The notes: generated from the letters alone by a model not told the origin. A DNA stretch of 64,000 nucleotides from Roseiarcus sp963742305 (GCA_963742305.1 CAVULN010000013.1:1-64000); one strand, 5' to 3'; shown: positions 34,995 to 47,037, counted from the first letter of the stretch. Numbers and translations: made by a program.

Positions 34995-36008
34995 ATGCTC
35001 GTCTATTCCCTTCGCCGCATCGCGCTGACCGTCCCGACCTTTCTCGCGCTGATGTTCCTGACCTTCGTCGCGATCCGCCTGGTGCCCGGCGATCCGGTCG
35101 AGGTCAGGACCGGCGAGCATGGCATGTCGCCCGAGCGGCTGGCCTATTTCCGTCATCAGCTCGGCCTCGACCAGCCGGTGTGGCGGCAATTCCTCCACTA
35201 CGTCTTTCGCCTCGCGCACGGCGATTTCGGCGTGTCGCTGTCGTCGCAGCAGAAGGTTCTGACCGAGTTTCTGACGCTCTTCCCGGCGACGCTCGAGCTC
35301 TCGTTCTTCGCCATGCTGTTTGCCGTCGCGGTCGGCGTCCCGGCCGGCGCGTTCGCCGCGGTCAAGCGCGGCGGCTTCTACGATCAGGCGCTGATGACGG
35401 TGTCGCTGTTCGGCTATTCGATGCCGATTTTCTGGTGGGGCCTGCTCCTCATCATGTTCGTGTCCGTGAGACTGGGCCTGCTCCCCGTCTCCGGGCGGAT
35501 CGACCCGATCAACTTCGACATCGAAGGGCCGACCGGCTTCATGCTCATTGACGCTCTCCTGTCCGGTCAGAAGGGCGCCTTTGTCGACGCCTTGCGTCAT
35601 CTCGTTTTGCCGGCGATCGTGCTCGGCACGGTGCCGCTTGCCGTGATCGCCCGAATGACCCGCTCCTCGATGCTCGAGGTGCTGAGCGAGGATTACGTGC
35701 GCACCGCGCGAGCGAAGGGGCTGAGACCCGCCCGGGTCATCGGCGTTCACGCTTTGCGCAATGCGCTTTTGCCGGTGGTGACGGTGATCGGGCTTTCGGT
35801 TTCGGGCCTGATGGCCGGGGCGGTGCTGACCGAGACCATCTTCTCCTGGCCGGGCGTCGGTCATTGGCTCATCGAGTCGATCGGGCGGCGCGATTATCCG
35901 GCGCTCCAGGGCGGCGTCCTTCTGATCTCGGCTGTCGTGGTCCTGGTCAATCTCGTTGTCGATCTCGTCTATGGCGTCATCGACCCGAGGATTCGCCATG
36001 CCCGCTGA
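34995..36008 (+). CDS. dppB: Dipeptide ABC transporter permease DppB
   Basis: A 337-residue inner-membrane permease with about six helices. The N-terminal helix includes LVYSLRRIALTVPTFLALMF, followed by the family segment RLVPGDPVEVR. The EAA loop is near RTARAKGLRPARVIGVHALRN. I chose ATG 34995 over the TTG four codons upstream. It overlaps dppC by 11 bases. Confidence 0.93.
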   Translation: MLVYSLRRIALTVPTFLALMFLTFVAIRLVPGDPVEVRTGEHGMSPERLAYFRHQLGLDQPVWRQFLHYVFRLAHGDFGVSLSSQQKVLTEFLTLFPATLELSFFAMLFAVAVGVPAGAFAAVKRGGFYDQALMTVSLFGYSMPIFWWGLLLIMFVSVRLGLLPVSGRIDPINFDIEGPTGFMLIDALLSGQKGAFVDALRHLVLPAIVLGTVPLAVIARMTRSSMLEVLSEDYVRTARAKGLRPARVIGVHALRNALLPVVTVIGLSVSGLMAGAVLTETIFSWPGVGHWLIESIGRRDYPALQGGVLLISAVVVLVNLVVDLVYGVIDPRIRHAR

Positions 36009-36924
36009 GGTCGCCGCGCTCACGCCGCCGATCGGCGACGACACGGCGGCCGTTCTCGCTGAGCCTTCGTCATTTGTCGCGTTCTGGGCCGCCTTCCGGG
36101 AGAACAGGGGCGCGGTCATCGGCCTTGCCGTGTTCGCCGTCATCGTTTTTCTGGCGCTGACGGCCGATCTCGTCGCGCCCCATTCCCCGATCGAGCAGTT
36201 TCGCGATTCGGTGCGGACGCCGCCGGTATGGGACGCCCGCGGGTCCTGGCGCTTCCCGCTGGGGACCGACGGCGACGGTCACGACATGCTGTCGCGCCTC
36301 ATTTTCGGGGCGCGGGTGTCGCTGTTCATCGGCCTCTCGGTGATGGGCGTGTCGTTCGTCGCCGGCGTCGCGCTCGGGCTCATGGCGGCGATGGGCGGCC
36401 CGATCGTCGATGTCGCCGTCACCCGCCTGATGGACCTCATCATGGCGGTGCCGAGCCTGGTGCTCGCCGTGCTGGTCGTCGCGGTTCTGGGGCCGAGCCT
36501 CGCCAACACCATCATTGCGGTGACGATCGTCTATCTGCCTGCTTACGTGCGCCTCGCGCGCGCATCCGCGCTCGGCGAACTTGGCAAGGACTATGTAACC
36601 GCCGCGCGGGTGGTGGGCGTTGGGCCGCTCCGGCTCGCCTGGTCGACCGTGCTGCCGAACTGTCTCGCGCCGCTGATCGTCCAGGCGGCGCTCGGCGTGT
36701 CGAGCGCCATTCTCGAAGCGGCGGGGCTCGGCTTCCTCGGTCTCGGCGCCCAGCCGCCGACGCCCGAATGGGGCGCGATGCTCGCCGACTCGCGCGAATT
36801 CATCCGCTCCGATCCCTGGATCGTCGCCCTTCCGGGCCTCGCCATTCTCATCACCGTCCTTGCGATCAATCTGACCGGCGACGGCCTGCGCGACGCGCTC
36901 GATCCGAAGATGCGGAGAGGCTGA
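35998..36924 (+). CDS. dppC: Dipeptide ABC transporter permease DppC
   Basis: A 308-residue second permease. It has the DppC/OppC N-terminal segment (FWAAFRENRGAVIGLAVFAV), then APHSPIEQFRD and the FPLGTDGDGHDMLSRLIFGA signature. The EAA loop is KDYVTAARVVGVGPLRLAW. Its stop overlaps the dppD start by one base. Confidence 0.93.
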   Translation: MPAEVAALTPPIGDDTAAVLAEPSSFVAFWAAFRENRGAVIGLAVFAVIVFLALTADLVAPHSPIEQFRDSVRTPPVWDARGSWRFPLGTDGDGHDMLSRLIFGARVSLFIGLSVMGVSFVAGVALGLMAAMGGPIVDVAVTRLMDLIMAVPSLVLAVLVVAVLGPSLANTIIAVTIVYLPAYVRLARASALGELGKDYVTAARVVGVGPLRLAWSTVLPNCLAPLIVQAALGVSSAILEAAGLGFLGLGAQPPTPEWGAMLADSREFIRSDPWIVALPGLAILITVLAINLTGDGLRDALDPKMRRG

Positions 36925-37924
36925 TGGCGCAGCCACTCCTCGAGATCCGCAATCTTTCCGTCTCGTTCGCGACCCGGCACGGCCCGTTCAAGGCGGTCGA
37001 CGGGTTCGACCTCACGCTCGAGCGCAATGAAACGCTGGCGATCGTCGGCGAATCGGGCTCCGGCAAGTCGGTCGCGATGCTGGCGGCGATGGGGCTATTG
37101 CCTCCGGCTGCGACCGTCTCCGCCGACCGCATGGTCTTCGAGGGCGTCGACCTTCTGACGCTGAGCGCCGAGGAGCGGCGCCGCCTCGCCGGCAAGGATA
37201 TGGCGATGATCTTCCAGGAGCCGATGTCGTCGCTCAATCCCTGCTTCACCGTCGGCTTTCAGATCGGAGAGGCGCTCAAGGTCCACCTCGGCCTCAAGCG
37301 CGCCGAGCGCGAAAAGCGCGTCGTCGAGCTTCTGGCCGAAGTTGGCGTTCCCGATCCCGCACGCCGGGCGCGCGCCTGGCCGCATCAGCTTTCCGGCGGC
37401 ATGAGCCAGCGGGTCATGATCGCCATGGCCCTCGCCTGCCGGCCGAAGCTCCTGATCGCCGACGAGCCGACGACGGCGCTCGACGTCACCATCCAGGCGC
37501 AAATCCTCGATCTTCTGATGGGCGAGCGCCGCGCGCGCGGCATGGGGCTCGTGCTCGTCACCCACGACATGGGGGTGGTCGCGGAAACCGCCGACCGGGT
37601 GATCGTCCAATACGCCGGCCAGGAAATGGAGACGAACGCGACGCGGGACCTGTTCGCCGATCCCCATCATCCCTATACCGCGGCGCTTCTGGCGGCCTTG
37701 CCGGAACGGGCGAACGGCCGGCGCCTGCCGGCGATTCCGGGCGTCGTGCCCGGGCCGTTCGACCGGCCGCGCGGCTGCGTCTTCTCGCCGCGCTGCGGGC
37801 TGGCTTTCGACGCCTGCCGCGATGTCGAGCCGAAGCCAGCCTCGGCCGCGCTCGGCCGCGCGCGATGTCTCGCCCCGCTTGTCGCCGGGAGCCCGACAAG
37901 GCGCGAGCGGCGAGGGGCGGCGTC

Positions 37925-37928
<4 letters not shown>
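36924..37928 (+). CDS. dppD: Dipeptide ABC transporter ATP-binding protein DppD
   Basis: A 334-residue ATPase. Walker A is GESGSGKS, the Q loop is IFQEPMSSLNP, the ABC signature is LSGGMSQRV and Walker B is LLIADEPTTALD. The C-terminal oligopeptide-transporter domain with cysteines (CVFSPRCGLAFDAC) suggests the Fe-S-binding tail found in DppD/OppD. It overlaps dppF by four bases. Confidence 0.94.
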
Positions 37929-38883
<955 letters not shown>

Positions 38884-38887
<4 letters not shown>

Positions 38888-40968
38888 GCGCTGACGCCTA
38901 CGATTTCATCATTGTCGGCGCGGGCTCCGCCGGCTGCGTGCTCGCCAACCGGTTGAGCCGCGATCCCGGCAACCGCGTGCTCGTCGTCGAGGCCGGCGGC
39001 CGCGACAACTGGATCTGGTTCCATATCCCTGTCGGCTATCTCTATGCGATCGGCAATCCGCGCGCCGACTGGATGTTCAAGACGGCGCCGGAGCCGAACC
39101 TCGGCGGGCGCTCGATCGCCTATCCGCGGGGCCGGGTGGTGGGCGGGTGCTCGGCCATCAACGCGATGATCTATATGCGCGGCCAGGCCGCCGACTACGA
39201 CGGCTGGCGCCAGCTCGGCCTTGCCGGCTGGGGGTGGGACGACGTTTTGCCTTATTTTCTCCGCCAGGAGGACCATCATGGCGGCGGGAACGCCCTGCAC
39301 GGGGCGGGCGGCGAATGGCGGGTCGAGCGTCCGCGCGTCTCATGGGCCATCCTGGACGCTGCGCGCGACGCAGGGGTTGAGATCGGCATTCCGAAGATCG
39401 ACGACTTCAATCGCGGCGACAACGAAGGCTCGGCCTATTTCGAGGTCAACCAGCGCCGCGGGCGGCGGTGGAGTGCGGCGACGGCGTTCCTGAAGCCGAT
39501 CCTCAGGCGGCCGAATCTCAATCTCGCAACCGGCGCCCATGTCGAGCGCATCCTGTTCGCGGGCCGCCGCGCTGCGGGCTTGCGCTTCAGCCAGAACGGC
39601 CAGAGCCGCGAGGTGCGGGCGCGGGGCGAAATCATCCTGGCCGCGGGCGCGATCGGCTCGCCGCAGCTGCTCGAGCTTTCCGGCGTCGGCGCGCCGGACC
39701 GCCTGAACGCGCTCGGCGTCGCGATCGTCAATGAGCTGCCGGGGGTGGGCGAAAACCTGCAGGACCACCTGCAGCTGAGAGCCATCTTTGGCGTCTCCAG
39801 CGCGCGCACGCTCAATGTCGATTACCAGTCCCTGGTCAGGCGGGCGATGATGGGGCTCGACTATGGCCTGCGGCGGCGCGGGCCGCTGACCATGGCGCCC
39901 TCGCAACTCGGCCTGTTCGCCAAGTCCTCGCCCGAGTTCGCCACCGCGAACGTCGAATTCCATGTCCAGCCGTTGTCGCTCGACCGTTTCGGCGAACCGA
40001 TGCACCCCTATCCGGCGATCACGATCAGCGTCTGCAACCTGAGGCCCGAGAGCCGCGGCTCTACCCATGCCTCTGGCCCCGATCCTCGCGCTGCGCCCGA
40101 GATCAGGCCCAACTATCTGTCGGCGCTGGCTGATCGGCGGGTCGCCGTCGACTCGATCCGGCTGACGCGCCGCCTCGCCGCCGCGCCCGCGCTCGCGCGC
40201 TACGCACCCCGGGAACTCAAGCCTGGCGCAAACCTGCAGTCGGACGATGAGCTCAATCGGGCCGCAGGTGAAATCGGCACGACGATCTTCCACCCAGTCG
40301 GGACCGCGAAGATGGGAACGGCGCAGGACGCGATGGCGGTGGTCGACGAGCGGCTGAGGGTCTACGGTCTTCAGGGCTTGCGCGTCGCCGACGCGTCGGT
40401 GATGCCGCGTATCACCTCCGGCAACACCGGATCCCCGACCATGATGATCGCCGAGAAGGCGGCCGAAATGATTCTCGTTGAACTCGAAAGCCGCGTGATG
40501 GGGGAGGCGCCGTACGCGTTTCGCCCGGACGCCCGCCAGTCGGAGACGGCGCGGATGATCGCGCGAGGGGTCCGGCGGCTGCTCAGGGCGCGCGGCTTCT
40601 CGAGCCTGACCGAGCTTTCGCTGAGCGGCGGGCGACGCGCCGACATCGCGGCCGTCAATCGCCAGGGCGAATTGCTGATCGTCGAGGTCAAGTCATGCGC
40701 GGCGGACTTGCGCGCCGATCGCAAATGGCGCGACTATGTGGCCTCGTGCGACCGTCTGTATTTCGCCATTTCGGAGCAGACGCCGGCCAGCCTGGCGCCG
40801 CTCGAAGCGGGCCTGATCGTCGCCGACCCTTACGGGGCGGAGATCGTGCGGGAAGCCGAACTCAGGCGAATGGCCCCCGCAACCCGCCGCGCGCTTCTGC
40901 TGCGCTTCGCCCAGGCCGCCGCGGACCGGCTGCACCGTCTGGCCGATCCCAGGGCCGCGTCCGAATAG
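38884..40968 (+). CDS. GMC-family FAD oxidoreductase reading in frame into an MmcB domain
   Basis: A 694-residue open frame from GTG 38884, coupled to dppF by a GTGA overlap. Residues 1 to about 535 are a complete GMC oxidoreductase (choline/alcohol dehydrogenase type). The FAD motif is FIIVGAGSAGCVLANRLS, with PRGRVVGGCSAINAMIYMRG and a GNTGSPTMMIAEKAAEMI end. Residues 539-694 are a complete MmcB-type domain (ARGVRRLLRARGF, GRRADIAAVN, IVEVKSC, KWRDYVASCDRLYF, ADPYGAEIVREAEL), with the nuclease-fold acidic and Lys residues. MmcB normally stands alone and aids DnaE2-dependent mutagenesis. The join may be real or the result of one extra base: see findings. Confidence 0.85.
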
Positions 40969-40995
40969 CGGGGCCGACAGCACGGGACGGCGCAA

Positions 40996-41024
40996 AGAAA
41001 AAGGCCGCCCACGGGCGGCCTTTT
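40996..41024. terminator. Bidirectional rho-independent terminator
   Basis: AAGGCCGCCC-AC-GGGCGGCCTT, a perfect 10-base stem with a 2-base gap, flanked by AAA on the left and TT on the right. It sits between the converging GMC-MmcB and PEP-CTERM genes and can end transcription from both sides. Confidence 0.9.
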
Positions 41025-41050
41025 GATTGCGGTCTTTTCGATCTAGGGGA

Positions 41051-41689
41051 TTAGATCGCCAGCGCCGATCGGTCCTTCGCGCTCCGCCGCACGGCGGCGT
41101 AGGCAAGAGCTGCAAAGCCGAGTCCCATCATCACCCAAGTCGCGGGCTCTGGAACCGTCGAGCTGGCAAAGTTGGTCAGCGAGGCAGACACCACATTCCC
41201 GGGTCCGCCAGCCTGGGTCAGGCTAAATATCATAGTGGCCGGCGCGTCGACAAAAACCCCGCCGTTGACCACTCCAGTCAGGACGAACCCGATCTGATTA
41301 ATACCACGACTAACCTCGGTGAGCATGGTCAGGTGTTCGTCGAAGTGACCGAAGGCGCCATCCCAGGATTTGGTGATGTCAACGGGAACGGAGACTGGCC
41401 CACTCAGACCCATATACGAGGCGGTCGTCGGCACGATCGTCAGGGGATCCCCGCTCGCCAAACCGGACATGTCGCCAACGTTGACAACAGACACTGCCCA
41501 GGTCGAGCCATCAAGGTCCAGCGCCGTTGATGTCCCGAGACGCGCGCCCGTGTAGCTGATACCGGTGCAGCCCACGGGGCAATTCGCGTTTGCCGAGAAG
41601 TCGAGCAGGTTCACGGCCGCCTGGGCCGAGGAACCTATGCCAGCGGTCGCGAGGAAGGCGGCAACTAGCGCCGGAACAATCTTTCTCAT
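41051..41689 (-). CDS. PEP-CTERM sorting domain protein
   Basis: A 212-residue exported protein. The signal peptide is MRKIVPALVAAFLATAGIGS with cleavage near AQA-AV. The mature domain is a Ser/Thr/Gly-rich beta-type region with one Cys pair (CPVGC). The C terminus has VPEPATWVMMGLGFAALAYA followed by RRS, a canonical PEP-CTERM signal (PEP motif, hydrophobic helix, basic tail) that an exosortase would cut. No exosortase is in the window. I chose ATG 41689 (GGGGG six bases upstream) because it directly starts the signal peptide. Confidence 0.9.
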   Translation of the reverse strand: MRKIVPALVAAFLATAGIGSSAQAAVNLLDFSANANCPVGCTGISYTGARLGTSTALDLDGSTWAVSVVNVGDMSGLASGDPLTIVPTTASYMGLSGPVSVPVDITKSWDGAFGHFDEHLTMLTEVSRGINQIGFVLTGVVNGGVFVDAPATMIFSLTQAGGPGNVVSASLTNFASSTVPEPATWVMMGLGFAALAYAAVRRSAKDRSALAI

Positions 41690-41752
41690 GATAACCCCCA
41701 AGAAAGTGGACGAAAAGACCGCAACGCAAAACTGCAAAAACGCCGCAACGTC

Positions 41753-41781
41753 AACTAAGCAGTCGCGGGAGGGATAGTCAA
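41753..41781 (-). promoter_or_regulatory. Candidate promoter for the PEP-CTERM gene
   Basis: On the minus strand, TTGACT (41781-41776), a 17-base spacer and TTAGTT (41758-41753) lie about 65 bases upstream of the start codon in an AT-richer stretch. The -10 match is weak. Confidence 0.3.
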
Positions 41782-42472
41782 GTCTTTTTCGCTAATTTTC
41801 GACGAAAGAGTGGACAATGTTAACCCCGCCCGCGCAGCGCTACAACCCTGGCTAGCGGCGCGGCATGACAGCAGAACGACCTCCGGCGGCGTTTTCCCTT
41901 GAGGAGACCGGGGTATGGTCTAAGACAGGAAATATCAATTGAATCCGTATTTTGCAGGCACGACATCGATCGACCGAAAAAGGCGATCGATGAACTCGCC
42001 GAATTTTGTACGCCGTCTTGTCCCGTTGAGGGCATGAGGCGTTGGAGCGCCGGCTTTCGCCGGTAAGGTTGCGGCGGCGCGTCCCAGCTTCCAATGTTGC
42101 GGCGCCGCATATCGGCGGCGCTTCTTCCCCAAATCGGCAACACAAAGGGCCGTCAGCGCTCAGGTCCGGCCGGGGCAAGCGCGTCACGCGGCCGATGCAG
42201 TCCCAACGATTCCCAGCGCTCGTCGTGGACGGCGCGCCCATTCGCCAGAACAAGCAGCCGGGTGGCCAGCCGATGCTCCATCGATTGGGCGTAATAGTCC
42301 CGGCACTCTTGGGCTCCGGTAGGCGCTTTCCGCCCTGTGGCGGGTTGCCCTTCCTGGATACTTGCCTAATCAGGCGTCCCTTCGGGAACGGCTGGCGTGG
42401 GGATCAGTTTTACAACGGTGTTTAACAGCGGTTCTGAACGTCTCCGTTTTGCTCCTTGGGAAGGAAGAGGAC
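41782..42472. other. Gene-poor stretch upstream of treZ
   Basis: About 690 bases with no confident gene. Overlapping short open frames on the minus strand have no recognisable family. The cleanest is an open stretch 42153-42365 (minus) with reasonable codon use (from ATG 42281: MEHRLATRLLVLANGRAVHD), but it has no ribosome site and no homology I can name. A CGCCGGCTTTCGCCGG hairpin-like repeat lies near 42049-42064. The treZ promoter should be near its right end. Confidence 0.45.
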
Positions 42473-44231
42473 GTGTCGAAATGGACCCATGGCCCCTCTC
42501 TCGAGGATCGCGGAACACGGTTTCGCCTGTGGGCGCCAGGCGAAAATAGGGTCGAACTTGAGATCAAGGGGCGCAATCCCGTCGCAATGGAGAGGGTAGG
42601 GAGCGGCTTTTTCGAGACCTTCGTGGAGGGGCTTGGCCAGGGCGTACGTTATATGTTCGCCCTGCCGGGCGGACAACGCGTTCCGGATCCCGCGTCTCGC
42701 TTTCAGCCTGAGGACGTTGGGGGCCCGAGCGAGGTGATAGACCCGCTCGCCTATTGCTGGCGCGAAGCGTGGGCAGGCCGGAAATGGAGCGAGGTGGTTC
42801 TATACGAGATGCACGTCGGCGCCTTTTCTCCGGAGGGTACGTTCGCTGGCGCGGCTCGAAAACTGGACCATCTCGCCGAACTCGGCGTCACGGCGCTTGA
42901 GATCATGCCGGTCAGCGACTTCAAGGGCCGCTGGAACTGGGGCTATGACGGGACGTTCCCCTACGCTCCCGACGCGAGCTATGGGCGGCCGGAGGATTTC
43001 AAGGCGTTTGTCGAAGCCGCGCACGCGCGGGGCGTCGCGGTGCTGCTGGACGTCGTCTACAACCACTTCGGGCCAGAGGGGAATTTCCTGCGACTCTATG
43101 CGCCCGACTTCTTCACGAGCCGCCACAAGACGCCGTGGGGCGACGCCATCCAGCTCGACGGAGCGAACTCGCGTCCCGTGCGCGACTTCTTCATCGAGAA
43201 CGCTGAATACTGGATCGAGGAATTTCATCTCGACGGGCTCCGCTTCGACGCCGTCCATGCGATCAAGGACGATTCCCAGCCTGACCTCGTCGACGAGATC
43301 GCGGCGCGGCTTCGCGCGCGATTCTTGCGGCCCATCCACCTCATCCTCGAGAATGAGGACAATGTTCCGACGCGTCTGACGCGTGACGGCATGCAGGCCA
43401 AGCGTTACACCGCCCAATGGAACGACGACATCCATCACGTTCTGCATGTCGCCGCGACCCATGAGAGAAGCGGCTATTATTCGGCTTACGGCTCGACAGA
43501 GCTTCTGGGGAAAGCGATCGCCGAGGGTTTCGCCTATCAGGGCCAGCTGATGCCCTACCGGAACGCGCCGCGCGGCGGCCCGAGCGCCGACCTGCCGCCG
43601 GACGCCTTCGTCTCGTTCATCCAGAATCACGACCAGATCGGCAATCGAGCATTCGGCGAGCGGCTGAGCGTGCTGGCGCCCCCCGAGGCTATCCGGGCGC
43701 TGGCGGGCGTCTATCTGCTCGCGCCGCAGATCCCGATGCTGTTCATGGGCGAGGAATGGGGCGCGGCGCAGCCCTTCCTCTTCTTCTGCGACTTCAAGGG
43801 CGAACTGGCGGAGGCGGTGAGAAAAGGCCGGCGTGAGGAATTCGCACGCTTCCCCGAGTTCGCCGATCCGCAGAAGGTCGCGAAGATTCCGGATCCTTGC
43901 GCTGAAGACACGTTCCTCGCCTCCAAGCTCGACTGGAGCCAAGTCGACGCCACGTACCTCGCTTACTATCGCGAGCTCCTGAAGGTCCGCCGCGAGATCG
44001 TGTCAGCCGTTGCTGCCGTCCATCAGCCGCGGCGGCGAGCCGCTCGTCATGGGCGAGCAGGCTGTGCGCGTCACATGGGCGGCGGGCGAGCGGCGGCTGG
44101 TCCTGGACGCCAATCTCTCGTCCGCCCCCGTCGCCTTTCCCGAGACCGACGCCCGCCCGTTCTGGTCGTGCGGCGAGTTCGGCGCTGTCCTTGGCCCATG
44201 GACCGTGCGCTGGGGGCTGACTTCGACATGA
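42473..44231 (+). pseudogene. treZ: Malto-oligosyltrehalose trehalohydrolase TreZ, frameshifted (+1)
   Basis: The start is GTG 42473, after AAGGAAGAGGAC. The first frame covers the N-terminal beta domain (WTHGPSLEDRGTRFRLWAPG) and the whole GH13 barrel: YEMHVGAFSPEGTF, LDVVYNHFGPEGN, LDGLRFDAVHAI (nucleophile Asp), ILENEDN (Glu) and SFIQNHDQIGN. It breaks near 44003-44009. The C-terminal beta domain (LLPSISRGGEP, VRVTWAAGERRLVLDANLS, LGPWTVRW) continues one base later to the stop at 44231, which overlaps treY (ATGA). Corrected, the protein is 585 residues. TreZ releases trehalose from maltooligosyl trehalose. Confidence 0.88.
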
Positions 44232-46943
44232 CCACCCCTCGCGCGACCTATCGTCTGCAGCTGCACGCCGGCTTCAGGTTCAGCGACGCCGCGAAGGTCG
44301 CGCCCTATCTCGCCGAGCTTGGCGTCAGTCATGTCTATCTCTCGCCGATCTTTAAGGCGCGCCCGGGCAGCGTGCATGGCTACGACGTGACCGATCACAA
44401 TCAGCTCAATCCGGAGCTCGGGACGGAAAAGGACTTTGCGTCGATGATCGACGCTTTCCGTGGTCACGAGCTCGGGCGCATTCTCGACATCGTCCCCAAT
44501 CATGTCGGCGTATGGGGCGCCGACAATCCGCTTTGGCTCGATGTTCTGGAATGGGGCCCCTATTCCCAATATGCGGGCTGGTTCGACATCGACTGGTCGG
44601 CGCAGGACGGCAAGCTGCTTGCACCCGTGCTCGGCGCCCAATATGGCGAGGAGCTGCGGTCGGGGAAGATCAAGCTCCGCTTCGAGGACGACGGCAGCTT
44701 CGCGGTCTGGGCCTATGATGCCCACAAGCTGCCGATCCACCCGCTGACTTTTCCGCTCATCCTCGGTCACGAGCATCCGACGCTCGACCGGATGGCCGAC
44801 CGCTTTCTCGATCTGCCGCAATGGCGCCCGCAGGTGGCGGAGCGGGCGCGGGCGCTCAAAAACGAACTCGCCACGCTCGCCGCGAACGATGAGGGGGCGC
44901 GCAAGGCGATCGAGGCCCGCGTCGAGGGCCTGAACAACGACTGGCGCGAATTCGACCGGCTCATCCGCGAGCAGTGCTGGCGGGTCGCCTTCCATCGCGT
45001 CGCCGAGGACGAGATCAACTACCGCCGCTTCTTCAATATCAATGACCTCGCTGGCCTCCGCATCGAGCTCAAGCCCGTCTTCGACCACGTTCATGCCCGC
45101 ATCTTCGCCATGATCGAGAGCGGCGCGATCGACGGGCTCAGGATCGACCATATCGATGGGCTGTTCGATCCCAAGGCCTATCTCCAGGCGCTGAGAGCCG
45201 GCGCGCCGCGGCCGTTCTATCTGGTCGTCGAGAAGATCCTGGCGGCGCATGAGGCGCTCAGGGCCGACTGGCCCGTCGAGGGCACGACGGGTTACGACTA
45301 CACGAACCTCGCGCTTGGCGCGCTCATCGATCCGGGAAGCGAGGCCGCCTTCACGCAGGCCTATTACGAGCTTGCCGGGGAGGACCCGGATTTCGCGACC
45401 GTCGCGCGCGACGGCAAGCTCAGGATCATGGAAAATGAGATGGCGAGCGAGCTCAACGCGCTCGGCCGCCGCGCCGCGCAACTCGCGGGGGAAAGCCCGA
45501 TGACCGCCGACCTCACGCGCGCGCTCCTCCAGCGCGCGATCAAGCAGGTGGTCGCAAACTTCCCGGTCTACCGCACCTATCTCGATTTCGCCGGCATGCC
45601 GGCCGACGCCGACCGGCGCGACGTCGCCTGGGCGATGACGCGCGCCAGGCGCTCCGATCCGGACGTTCACCCGTCCGCCTTCGATTTCCTGCAGAACACG
45701 CTGATGGCGGAAACGGACCAGCCGCCCACGAAGGAGCTCAGCCATTCGGCGGCGCTCCGCTTTGCGATGAAAGTCCAGCAGTTCTCGGGTCCCGTGATGG
45801 CCAAGGGCGTCGAGGACACGGCCTTCTATCGCTATAACCGCTTCGTCGCGCTCAACGAAGTTGGCGGCGCGCCTGAGCGCTTCGGCCTTGCGCCCGCCCT
45901 CTTTCATAAAGCCAACGTCGCGCGCGCACAGAACTGGCCGAGCGCGATGCTCGCAACCGCCACGCACGACACGAAGCGCGGCGAGGACAATCGCGCGCGG
46001 CTCGCGGTCATCTCCGAGATGCCGGAGGAATGGCGCCGGCAGGTCGACGGCCTGGCGCCGAATCTTGAGGGCGCGACGCGGGGACGTTGAGGGCAGCGCT
46101 GCGCCCGACCGCGACGACGAATATATGCTCTATCAGATGTTCGTGGGATCCTGGCCGATCGACATGCTCGAAGCGCCGAGCGACGAGCAGAAGGAGGCTT
46201 ACGGCGTCCGCATTCAGGCGGCGATCGAGAAGTCGCTGAGGGAGGCCAAGCGCCGCTCGACCTGGGCCGCGCCCGATGCGGATTACGAGCAGGCGACGCG
46301 GGCGTTCGCCAAGGAAGCTCTGCGCTCCGAGACGTTCCTCTCCAACTTCCTGCCCTTCATGCGCCGCGTCGCGCGGCTCGGAATCGAGAACAGCCTCGTT
46401 CAGACCGTCGGCAAGCTGACCGCCCCCGGCGTGCCCGACATCTATCAGGGCTGCGAATTGTGGGACCTCGCCCTTGTCGATCCCGACAATCGAAGGCCGG
46501 TCGATTTCGCTTTGCGGGAGACGGCGATGAGAGATCTCGCCGCGCGCCTCGAGGCGCCGGAGAGGCGTGCGGCTCTATTCGCGACACTGATGGAGGAGTG
46601 GCGGGACGGAAGGGCGAAACTGGCGGCGACGGCTGTTCTGCTCAAGCTCCGGCGCGAGCAGCCGGAGCTTTTTGCGAGCGGCGATTATCAGCCGCTTGTC
46701 ATCGAGGGCGAGCGGTCGGACTGGGCCTTCGGATACATGCGCGCGTTGGGAGAAAAAAAGCTGGCCGTCGCATTTGCCCGCTATCCCGGGCATCGCGAAG
46801 CCGAGCGCAAGTGGGACGCCCGCGCGCAATTGCCGGAAGGTCGATGGTTCGATGTTTTCCGCGGCAGGGACGCATCTCCCGCCGCGCCGCTGCACGAATG
46901 GCTGACCCCTCTGCCCTTCGCGGTGCTGGTCGCCGAGCTGTAG
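44228..46943 (+). pseudogene. treY: Maltooligosyl trehalose synthase TreY, frameshifted (+1)
   Basis: The ATG at 44228 begins MTTPRATYRLQLHAGFRFSD, the TreY start, with LGVSHVYLSPIFKARPGSVH, DIVPNHVG, IDGLRIDHIDGLFDP (nucleophile Asp) and LVVEKIL (acid-base Glu). The frame ends early at 46090. The C-terminal part (DDEYMLYQMFVGSWP through TAPGVPDIYQGCELWDL to 46943) is intact one base later. Deleting one G of GGGG at 46080-46083 rejoins them as 904 residues. TreY converts the reducing end of maltooligosaccharides into a trehalose unit. Because treZ and treY share one frame upstream of the breaks, they appear as one artificial 1242-codon open frame. Confidence 0.88.
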
Positions 46944-47037
46944 GGCTCAGTCGAAAGTCCGCCGAAAGACGGGCGTCCTTGCTGGCCCCCTTGGCGCCGC
47001 GCCGGCCACGGGTCAGCGATCGCGGATTCGGGCTGCG

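Noticed and set aside
44003..45967. A 654-codon minus-strand open frame opposite treY
   Set aside because: Antisense shadow of treY with no motifs.
42362..46090. A 1242-codon open frame that looks like a TreZ-TreY fusion
   Set aside because: The TreZ C-terminal domain is encoded in another frame (44010-44231) and ends with an ATGA overlap onto the treY ATG. The long frame is a by-product of a +1 break in treZ.
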